Of a stretch of DNA of 6,832 nucleotides, positions 1 through 5,790 are shown in pieces. How positions within the stretch are numbered: position 1 is the first letter of the stretch; each line of letters starts with the position of its first letter. A program made the position numbers and the translations under genes. Where the stretch lies: contig JABDPL010000319.1 of assembly GCA_013042825.1 (NCBI GenBank), forward strand, positions 1 to 6,832, in the 5' to 3' direction. The stretch is from Flavobacteriaceae bacterium (GTDB lineage Bacteria > Bacteroidota > Bacteroidia > Flavobacteriales > Flavobacteriaceae). The notes under the pieces are model-generated. The model did no database searches, was not told where the DNA came from, and was given only the letters and a program-made list of their open reading frames with translations.

Positions 1-1
1 A

Positions 2-2431
2 GCCGGAAATGGATCGATCGATTCAGATTTTCCGGTGACGACAAACAGATGGTATCATTTGGCAGTCACCTTCGACGGCGCTGCCTACACCATGTATATG
101 GACGGTATTGATGTTGGAACTGTTAACGGACCGGTCAATGCACCTGTCGCAGCAGCCGCTAATGTTGAATGTTTGATCGGAGCTGTTGATTCAGCAAACG
201 GTTTTACGAACAACGCTACTAATTTCTATCATGGCTGGATGGACGAGCTGAGCATCTGGAATGTTGCTCTTACACCCGATCAAATCCGGCAGATGATGAA
301 CCAGGAGATCGAAGATAACGGTGGTGCGGTAAGAGGAGTTGTTGTGCCTCTCGATGTTCCCGGAATAACCTGGGCAAACCTCGATGGCTACTATCGTATG
401 AATGTTGTCTGTGGTAATTTCTCACCTTATAAAGGAATTGCAGGACGCTTGAGAAACATCAATAGCAGTATGCCGCAAACCGCTCCTATTCCTTATACGT
501 CACGCGTAGATGGCCAGCTATGGGCAACCGACAACACCTGGACGCATTTCGATGTTTGGGATCCGCCTAATAGTCTCGGTATCGATGGAACTACTCCAAT
601 TGATTGGAATATTGCTGTTATCTCTCATGATATCGATTCAGGAGATAAGGATATCACCGTACTCGGACTGCTTTCAGATACAGCAGATAAGAAACTGTCT
701 ATAACCGATCCGGGTACACCCCAGGATGAAACCAATGATGGCCAGGCACTTCGAATTACCCATTACCTGCTGCTTGATGGAATTATCGATCTCTATGGGG
801 AGGCTCAATTGTTGCAGGATCAAAATAGTGTTCTCGATCCTGTAAGCACCGGAGGATTAGAACGGGATCAACAGGGAACCACCAATCTTTACAATTACAA
901 TTATTGGAGCTCACCTGTAAGCGTTTCAAATGGTGTTTCCATCAACAATGATTATTCGGTAGGTGCAGTGCTGCTTGACGGAACAAATAGTGGTAACCCA
1001 TTAGGCCTGCAATGGACCAGTAGTTATGATGCCAATCCGGCGACGACTCCGATCACTCTCAGCCGACGCTGGCTATGGGTCTATGAGAATTATCCTGAAA
1101 ATACCTATGCCGATTGGAGATACCTTACAGAGACTGGTACCTTGCCTGTTGGACTGGGCTTCACCTTGAAGGGAAGCGGTGTCGGCGATCCTATTGATGA
1201 TGTTCAGAATTATGTGTTCAGGGGTTTACCCAATAACGGCGCGATAAGTAACCCGATAACCATCGGAAATCAGGCATTAATTGGGAATCCTTATCCATCT
1301 GTCATCTTTGCAGATGAATTTATCAAAGATAATACCTTCAATTTCCCTGGAAGTACGGAAAGTATTGATGGGACTTTATATTACTGGGAGCATTACGAAT
1401 CTAATTTCACGCATATCCTTGAAGAATATGAAGGTGGCTATGCAACCTATAATCTAACCGGTGGTGTCGGTGCTGTAATGCCAGACCTGATAAGTGGATT
1501 AGGCTCATCGACCAAAGAACCCGGAAAATATATACCTGTGGCTCAAGGATTCTTTGTGACCTCGAGTCCGATTGGCGGTACTATCACCTTTTTTAATGAT
1601 CAAAGGGTATTCGTACGAGAAGCTACCGGTACTTCTGTATTTATGGAGGCCAACAATCAGCAAATGACATTTAATTCAGAACGAGCGCGGGCGGGAACCA
1701 GCGAAGAGAGCTCAACCGGAACTCAGGATAGCATTCAACGAATCAGACTTGATTTCATCGCTCCAAATGGCTCTATCAGGCATTTGCTTCTAGGATTTAT
1801 CCCTGGAAATGCAGCCACCGATGGTTTCGACTATGGTTATGATGCGGCGATGTCTGATAGTTTCCCAAATGATGCCGCCTGGCTCATCGATGGAGAAGAA
1901 TATGTTATTCAGGGTGTAGGTGATTTCGACAATTCCAAGCAATATCCATTGGCTGTACATGTGACCACTTCAGGTAATATTGGATTCGCACTGGCCGGAC
2001 TTGAGAATTTTGATATCACGCCCGATATTTTCATATATGATTCCTTGTTCGACACCTATTTCCAGATCGATGATGCAACTAGTTATTCAATGGCTCTCGA
2101 TCCCGGTGATTATATGGATCGTTTCTTTATAGCATTTGATGCTCAGGGTAATCTTGATCTTGATGAATTCAACAATCTGAACGTGCTATTGAATTATCTT
2201 CAAGACTCCAATGAACTCTATCTGTATCATCCGGAGATTCAAAAGATCAATTCGATAGAGATTTTCAACCTCATGGGTCAGGAAATCCTTGTATTCAACA
2301 AAGAGGACCTGCTTTATAGCTCAAGTGCTGAAATTCGCATTCCTATTAAAGATATAGCCGAGGGAACCTATGTGGTGAAAGTCAAATCCGATAAAGGAAC
2401 ATTGAATAGAAAGGTTATAATAGCATATTAG
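2..2431 (+). CDS. LamG-domain surface protein with T9SS type A sorting domain (5' partial)
   Basis: This is the C-terminal 809 residues of a large exported protein. The frame is open to the window edge, so the GTG at 35 is an internal Val, not a start. Numbering from nt 2, residues 1-100 are the end of a LamG/concanavalin-like jellyroll (RWYHLAVTFDG, then HGWMDELSIWNVALTPDQI, the usual closing strand). Residues ~128-540 hold motifs I recall from large flavobacterial surface proteins: GYYRMN (129-134), NYNYWSSPV (~298), GNPYPS (428-433) and GGTITFFNDQRVF (from 525). Residues 578-809 form a module repeated in the next gene. Residues ~727-809 are the T9SS type A sorting domain (IEIFNLMGQEIL, then AEGTYVVKVKSDKG, basic end LNRKVIIAY). 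By family knowledge such proteins cross the outer membrane by the T9SS and are anchored at the surface or released. LamG suggests glycan or protein binding, but the ligand is unknown. No catalytic domain is visible. High confidence in class, low in function. Confidence 0.93.
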   Translation, partial: AGNGSIDSDFPVTTNRWYHLAVTFDGAAYTMYMDGIDVGTVNGPVNAPVAAAANVECLIGAVDSANGFTNNATNFYHGWMDELSIWNVALTPDQIRQMMNQEIEDNGGAVRGVVVPLDVPGITWANLDGYYRMNVVCGNFSPYKGIAGRLRNINSSMPQTAPIPYTSRVDGQLWATDNTWTHFDVWDPPNSLGIDGTTPIDWNIAVISHDIDSGDKDITVLGLLSDTADKKLSITDPGTPQDETNDGQALRITHYLLLDGIIDLYGEAQLLQDQNSVLDPVSTGGLERDQQGTTNLYNYNYWSSPVSVSNGVSINNDYSVGAVLLDGTNSGNPLGLQWTSSYDANPATTPITLSRRWLWVYENYPENTYADWRYLTETGTLPVGLGFTLKGSGVGDPIDDVQNYVFRGLPNNGAISNPITIGNQALIGNPYPSVIFADEFIKDNTFNFPGSTESIDGTLYYWEHYESNFTHILEEYEGGYATYNLTGGVGAVMPDLISGLGSSTKEPGKYIPVAQGFFVTSSPIGGTITFFNDQRVFVREATGTSVFMEANNQQMTFNSERARAGTSEESSTGTQDSIQRIRLDFIAPNGSIRHLLLGFIPGNAATDGFDYGYDAAMSDSFPNDAAWLIDGEEYVIQGVGDFDNSKQYPLAVHVTTSGNIGFALAGLENFDITPDIFIYDSLFDTYFQIDDATSYSMALDPGDYMDRFFIAFDAQGNLDLDEFNNLNVLLNYLQDSNELYLYHPEIQKINSIEIFNLMGQEILVFNKEDLLYSSSAEIRIPIKDIAEGTYVVKVKSDKGTLNRKVIIAY

Positions 2432-2510
2432 ATTTGTAAGTTTTATCTGTAGTTATTGTGCTGTTTATCCTTTTTAATTGCGTTTTATGGTCTTTTTTAA
2501 AAATTTTGAT

Positions 2511-2518
2511 TAGATTTG
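2511..2518 (+). promoter_or_regulatory. Candidate Bacteroidota -7 promoter box for the small secreted gene
   Basis: TAGATTTG matches the TAnnTTTG -7 consensus of the Bacteroidota primary sigma factor exactly, in an AT-rich gap. Transcription would begin near 2525, giving a leader of about 40 nt before the ATG at 2565. No good TTTG-type -33 element sits at the usual 17-23 bp spacing; T-rich DNA at 2483-2498 is the nearest candidate. The same octamer also occurs at 2429-2436, overlapping the stop codon of the upstream gene. Moderate confidence at best. Confidence 0.45.
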
Positions 2519-2522
2519 TGGC

Positions 2523-2554
2523 AGGCTCTCAGTTAATAATTTGTCTGAGAGCTT
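2523..2554 (+). promoter_or_regulatory. 5'-leader hairpin before the small secreted gene
   Basis: Arms 2525-2532 (GCTCTCAG) and 2545-2552 (CTGAGAGC) are perfect 8-bp complements. A G-U and an A-U pair extend the stem to 10 bp (2523-2532 with 2545-2554), around a 12-nt AT-rich loop. It lies at or next to the predicted transcript 5' end and finishes 10 nt before the ATG at 2565. There is no T-run after it, so it is unlikely to be a terminator. A 5' mRNA-stabilising stem or a translational control element is more likely. The stem is seen directly; the role is inferred. Confidence 0.5.
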
Positions 2555-2564
2555 CCCAAATCAC

Positions 2565-3323
2565 ATGAGTAAACTGACCTACATCTTCAGCTTTGCTGTT
2601 CTGCTAAGTTGGCTATCGACCTCTTATGCACAGGATATCCAGCGTGTACGAATTAATTTTCACTCACCGGCAAATCTCAATCGTGAATTGCTCCTCGGGT
2701 TTACTCCGAATAATGAAGCTACCGATGGTTTTGATTATGGTTATGATGGTATGACTGCTGACGATTTTCCGGACGACCTCAACTGGCTGATCGAGGGTCA
2801 ACGTTGTGTTATACAAGGGGTTGGCATCTTTGATGTGTCAAAACAGTACCCCTTCTGGTTAGGTCTCACCAACTCAGGTACAAGCACTATTTCATTGATT
2901 ACTTTAGAAAATTTTGAAGAACCCATCGATGTTTATATATATGATAGCTTAAACGAAACTTATACCCTGATCAATGATAGTCCGCTGGACCTCGAATTAA
3001 TCCCAGACGAATATTCGGCTCGTTATTATATCGCATTTCAGGATCCAGAGGAAAATAATGGCAGTCTAAGCCTGGATACTATACACGAGAATCAGGTTGA
3101 ACTATCATATTTAAAAGATTCGGAAAGGCTTAAGATTCATTCAAAACCCGGAACCATCATTAAATCAGTATCTGTCTATAATACCCTTGGACAAAAAATT
3201 CTCACGTTTAAAGAATCCGACATTCAAGAGTCTACCATAAGAATATCTTCATCAAAATCTCAGGTTTTATTAGTAGAAATCCAGACCAATCTCGGAGTTT
3301 TGGTGAAGCGCATTCTGATTTGA
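2565..3323 (+). CDS. Small secreted protein, stand-alone copy of the LamG protein's C-terminal module
   Basis: This is a 252-residue exported protein of unknown function. I place the start at ATG 2565 rather than the in-frame TTG at 2541: the ATG gives a clean Sec signal peptide (residues 1-22, MSKLTYIFSFAVLLSWLSTS then YA, no lipobox cysteine), and the TTG lies inside the leader hairpin. Residues 25-252 are a diverged copy of the end of the upstream gene. Residues ~180-252 correspond to its T9SS type A sorting domain (VSVYNTLGQKILTF is clear), but the later G-x-Y-x-V strand is eroded to SQVLLVEI, with a basic end LVKRILI. The gene sits 133 bp after its paralogue on the same strand and probably has its own promoter. 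It has no LamG and no recognisable enzyme domain. It could be a released partner of the large protein, or a degenerating duplicate; the intact frame and signal peptide favour a working gene. Confidence 0.88.
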   Translation: MSKLTYIFSFAVLLSWLSTSYAQDIQRVRINFHSPANLNRELLLGFTPNNEATDGFDYGYDGMTADDFPDDLNWLIEGQRCVIQGVGIFDVSKQYPFWLGLTNSGTSTISLITLENFEEPIDVYIYDSLNETYTLINDSPLDLELIPDEYSARYYIAFQDPEENNGSLSLDTIHENQVELSYLKDSERLKIHSKPGTIIKSVSVYNTLGQKILTFKESDIQESTIRISSSKSQVLLVEIQTNLGVLVKRILI

Positions 3324-3372
3324 TACCTTTTCATAATCACTGTATAACTGTTAGCTTGTATATCCTTGACTA

Positions 3373-3404
3373 CCAATATTTTACAATATATGTTAAAATA
3401 TTGG
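3373..3404. repeat. Perfect 11-bp AT-rich inverted repeat
   Basis: Arms CCAATATTTTA (3373-3383) and TAAAATATTGG (3394-3404) are exact complements around a 10-nt spacer. It starts 50 bp after the stop of the small secreted gene. No T-run follows on either strand, so it does not fit a standard intrinsic terminator. It may be a 3'-end stem protecting the mRNA or a site for a dimeric DNA-binding protein. Confidence 0.5.
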
Positions 3405-3440
3405 GCCGTTCATCGACCAAGCTGCATCTTTTCCTATATT

Positions 3441-3482
3441 TCGACCGATAGTCGACTGGGATTTTTTTTTATCAAAAAAATC
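3441..3482 (+). terminator. Possible transcription terminator: short stem, T9 tract and A/T hairpin
   Basis: A 5-bp stem (TCGAC 3441-3445, GTCGA 3451-3455) is followed six bases later by nine T residues (3462-3470). The T tract can also fold with the A tract: 3460-3468 pairs perfectly with 3474-3482 (9 bp, loop TTATC). The first stem is weak and the gap to the T-run is longer than usual, so this is only a candidate end for the secreted-protein transcripts. It would also work partly in reverse because of the A tract. Confidence 0.3.
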
Positions 3483-3585
3483 GCACCTTTCGTCTAAAAT
3501 ATCGGTATTAAAACAGAGAAATTAGGCTGTTAATGGTCATTTTGTAATTTTTGTTATTGCTATTAATCATAGCCCGACATTATTT

Positions 3586-3630
3586 GCATAGATTATTAGA
3601 GAGTGCAATGAGGCACTCAGAATAATATGC
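3586..3630. promoter_or_regulatory. Three-part hairpin upstream of the sensor kinase gene
   Basis: The 45-bp segment folds into stacked stems: GCAT 3586-3589 with ATGC 3627-3630; after a two-base bulge, ATTATT 3592-3597 with AATAAT 3621-3626; after a small internal loop (AGA/AG), GAGTGC 3601-3606 with GCACTC 3613-3618, capped by AATGAG. That is 16 Watson-Crick pairs. It ends 69 bp before the kinase ATG and is followed by TTAATTTT, only a weak U-tract. It could be a leader or attenuator structure, a regulator site or a weak terminator. The pairing is seen directly; the role is inferred. Confidence 0.5.
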
Positions 3631-3699
3631 TTAATTTTCCTGTCCCTCAAGGTTAGTTTAAGTCGTAGGTAACCCTTTTAGCTTAGGCAAAAGCAGCCA

Positions 3700-5745
3700 A
3701 TGAGACAATTAGTTACATTAACTGCCATTCTATTAACCATCTACTCCGGCCTCTCCCAAACCAACGAGCAGGACAGCCTGACTATTCAACTCGCCTTCCA
3801 GGAAGAAAACACCGATAAAGTCGATACGTCAATATTACTTATCAAATCGCTTTACGACTCTGAAGATTATACAAAAGCATTACGCTATATCCAGGAAAGC
3901 GAAGAACTCTCATCAAAATTACTGTACAGTAGAGGAAATGCCGAGATAAGATACTACAAAGCCCTTATCTACACGCAAAAGGAAGACTATTATAATGCCC
4001 TCGATAACTACACCAAATCCTTAAGTATCTTCGAACAGATCAAGGATTCTCTGGGCATGGCAAAAGTGAATAATAGTTTGGGGCTTATCGAGATCAAACG
4101 AGGGAATTACAATCGCGGACTGAATTACGCACTATCGGCTATTACTATTTTCGAGCGAAATAATCTGAGTAAGGAACTTAGCATAGCCTACACTAATCTC
4201 GCTGAAGCATATTTTCAAACCGGGCGATATGAAGAAGCCCTTGAGTATAATACAAAGGCTCTCGACCGGTATACCGCTCTTAATAACCTGGACGGAATTA
4301 AACTCACAACAAAGAATATTGCTGAACTATACGCCCTGAGGAAGGAACATCGAAAAGCAATTGATTTCTTTGAAACGGCACTCGGACTGCTAGATGAGGA
4401 CCAGGATGAAGAACTACGGGGAGAGATTCTGCCCAACCTTGGAGAACAATATTTGCTTTTCCGTGAGTTCGATAAGGCTACTCCATATCTCCTGGAAGGC
4501 CTGCAATACAATAGGCGGATAAACAACCAGCTCGGTATTTTCAAATCCTTAAATAATCTTGCTAATCTCAACTTGCAATTAAGGAATACCCGGCTCGCCG
4601 AATCGCAACTGAATGAAGCGTCATTCATCGCCCAGAACCTGACCAATAATGCTGAACTTCTTAAACACTACAGCATAAGAAAAGCACTGGACTCGACCAA
4701 GGGTGATTTTATTAAAGCCTTTAACTGGCAGCGGGAATACTATGAGCTGAAAAACAGGATAGACCGCGAAAATCTGCGGCCAGAAGTTGATGATAGCCCG
4801 GAAGTGGTCGGGCCAATAATCGAAGAACCCGTAAAAGAATCTACAGCCACCGAAGAGGAATTGGCCTCAGAGAATAAAATACTTTGGTATGTGATCTACG
4901 GACTAGGGGGCTTATTTCTGATATCCCTGATCTTCTCCATTAGCACACTGAACAAAAGAGGAGACCTGAATCGTCAGATCAAATTCCTGATGGACAAGAA
5001 TAAAGAGTACAAGGTGCAGAATGATGAGTATGTGGAACGTACGGCCCACCTCGAAGAAATGAACCATGTTAAAGATAGGCTGTTTTCTATCGTTTCTCAT
5101 GATCTCAAAGACTCTATCACCTCGATCAAGGCCTTCCTCGACCTGTTGAAGGAAAACAGCATCTCTGAGCGGGAATTCAATGAACTGATCCCTGAACTAA
5201 GTGATAATGCGGATAATGCTTCCGCACTTTTACTCAATCTTCTGAATTGGTCTAAATCGCAAATGCAGAATCTTGAACCCAAGCCGGAAATGATCAATAT
5301 ACAGGAAGTATTCCAGGAAAAACTTCAGCTGATAGACAAAAAGGTCAAGAAAAAACGCATCGTACTCCTGGACGAATCGATCAAGGGATTTGTTTATGCT
5401 GATAGAAGCATGGTAGAGATCGTCGTTCAGAATCTGCTCGCTAACGCGGTAAAATTCTCTCGTGTAGGCGACGTCATTACCGTTTCGAACAGGGACAAGA
5501 ATGGAAACTGCCTGATCTGCATAGAAGATACCGGCGTCGGGATTTCCGAAGAGAATCAAAAGAAGATTTTTGGAACCGGCGGTTTTACCACCCGGGGTAC
5601 ACATGATGAAAAGGGAACCGGATTGGGTCTGTCGATCTGCAAGCAACTGATTGAGATGAATAAGGGCAGGATCTGGGTTGATAGTGAGCTAGGTATGGGC
5701 AGTAAGTTCTTTGTTGAGCTGCCTAACTCCGAAGGTTCGCCCTAA
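3700..5745 (+). CDS. TPR-repeat sensor histidine kinase with one membrane segment
   Basis: This is a 681-residue inner-membrane sensor kinase. Residues 1-20 are a Sec signal peptide ending GLSQ. Residues ~42-353 carry about eight TPRs (for example 161-195, AYTNLAEAYFQTGRYEEALE), predicted periplasmic. Residues 360-392 are a Pro/acidic linker, and ~394-415 the single membrane helix (WYVIYGLGGLFLISLIFSIS). Residues ~420-458 are coiled coil. HisKA follows with phosphoacceptor His467 (FSIVSHDLKDSI). HATPase_c has N-box Asn578/Asn582 (NLLANAVKFS), G1 at 610-615 (DTGVGI), the Bacteroidota-style FTTRGTHDEKGTGLGL and a G2 loop at 639-644. All catalytic motifs are intact, so it should autophosphorylate. 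There is no PAS, receiver or DNA-binding domain, and no response regulator in the window, so its partner is elsewhere or downstream. TPRs imply that it senses a protein or peptide partner. ATG 3700 is chosen because it gives the signal peptide. The BCCT gene follows 36 bp later, suggesting an operon. Confidence 0.95.
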   Translation: MRQLVTLTAILLTIYSGLSQTNEQDSLTIQLAFQEENTDKVDTSILLIKSLYDSEDYTKALRYIQESEELSSKLLYSRGNAEIRYYKALIYTQKEDYYNALDNYTKSLSIFEQIKDSLGMAKVNNSLGLIEIKRGNYNRGLNYALSAITIFERNNLSKELSIAYTNLAEAYFQTGRYEEALEYNTKALDRYTALNNLDGIKLTTKNIAELYALRKEHRKAIDFFETALGLLDEDQDEELRGEILPNLGEQYLLFREFDKATPYLLEGLQYNRRINNQLGIFKSLNNLANLNLQLRNTRLAESQLNEASFIAQNLTNNAELLKHYSIRKALDSTKGDFIKAFNWQREYYELKNRIDRENLRPEVDDSPEVVGPIIEEPVKESTATEEELASENKILWYVIYGLGGLFLISLIFSISTLNKRGDLNRQIKFLMDKNKEYKVQNDEYVERTAHLEEMNHVKDRLFSIVSHDLKDSITSIKAFLDLLKENSISEREFNELIPELSDNADNASALLLNLLNWSKSQMQNLEPKPEMINIQEVFQEKLQLIDKKVKKKRIVLLDESIKGFVYADRSMVEIVVQNLLANAVKFSRVGDVITVSNRDKNGNCLICIEDTGVGISEENQKKIFGTGGFTTRGTHDEKGTGLGLSICKQLIEMNKGRIWVDSELGMGSKFFVELPNSEGSP

Positions 5746-5758
5746 AAGACTATCTTAG

Positions 5759-5790
5759 GCTTATCAATCCGTTTCGGCATCTTGATAGGT
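5759..5790 (+). promoter_or_regulatory. Kinase/transporter junction hairpin enclosing the putative TTG start
   Basis: TATCAA (5762-5767) pairs with TTGATA (5782-5787); the stem extends outward through 5759-5761 with 5788-5790 using one G-C and two G-U pairs. Inside it a small CCG/CGG stem (5769-5771 with 5775-5777) is capped by TTT. The right arm begins exactly at TTG 5782, the best start for the BCCT gene, so the fold would hide that start. A second short stem, CCTAA 5741-5745 with TTAGG 5755-5759, overlaps the kinase stop. Modest strength; translational coupling is the inferred role. Confidence 0.35.

Larger units (their letters stand above)
1733..3320 (+). repeat. Diverged tandem copies of a C-terminal secreted module
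   Basis: The last ~232 codons of the LamG gene (1733-2428) and codons 25-252 of the following gene (2637-3320) encode the same module. Shared blocks in the same order are IQR(I/V)R, LLLGF.P.N.ATDGFDYGYD, the FP(N/D)D..WLI(D/E)G segment, VIQGVG.FD.SKQYP, LENF, IYDSL..TY, (F/Y)(F/Y)IAF and LGQ/MGQ..L.F. Overall identity by eye is roughly 40-50 percent, with one insertion of about five residues (PEENNG region) in the second copy. The DNA is still visibly similar across the ATDGFDYGYD block. The copies therefore arose by gene duplication, which is old because third codon positions are well scrambled. Confidence 0.9.
3324..3699. other. AT-rich intergenic region without a convincing gene
   Basis: These 376 bp separate the secreted-protein gene from the sensor kinase gene. 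They contain three inverted-repeat structures, listed separately, and homopolymer tracts (nine T at 3462-3470, seven A at 3474-3480). A 35-codon ATG frame at 3390-3497 has low-complexity FFFIKK content and overlaps the hairpins, so it is not called. No exact TAnnTTTG box was found. The closest are TAATTTTTG at 3545-3553 (one base too long) and TCATTTTG at 3537-3544 (one mismatch). The kinase promoter therefore stays unlocated. Confidence 0.7.

Noticed and set aside
35..37. GTG as start codon of the LamG protein
   Set aside because: The frame is open to the window edge and the LamG fold is already under way at this point, so the gene starts outside the window.
510..704. 64-codon plus-strand frame inside the LamG gene
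   Set aside because: It is out of frame within a well supported coding region and has no features of its own.
2471..2506. T-rich stretch after the LamG gene as an intrinsic terminator
   Set aside because: No GC-containing stem precedes the T tracts. Only the trivial TTTTTAAAAA palindrome is present.
2541..2564. TTG 2541 as start of the small secreted protein
   Set aside because: It would add eight residues before a clean signal peptide that begins at ATG 2565, and it lies inside the leader hairpin loop.
3390..3497. 35-codon ATG frame in the intergenic region
   Set aside because: It overlaps two inverted repeats and the T9/A7 tracts that encode FFFIKK. It has no visible ribosome site and no recognisable content.
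3608..3656. Two tiny frames (3608-3625 and 3627-3656) as leader peptides
   Set aside because: They have five and nine codons, with no run of regulatory codons and no ribosome site. Such frames are expected by chance.
4215..4646. 143-codon minus-strand frame opposite the TPR region
   Set aside because: It is antisense to a strong, fully explained coding region. Its product is Ser/Arg-rich, a typical shadow of the opposite strand, with no domain.
5230..5646. 138-codon minus-strand frame opposite the kinase catalytic domain, and smaller ones at 4912-5100 and 5097-5297
   Set aside because: All lie antisense to conserved HisKA/HATPase_c coding sequence and show no protein family features.
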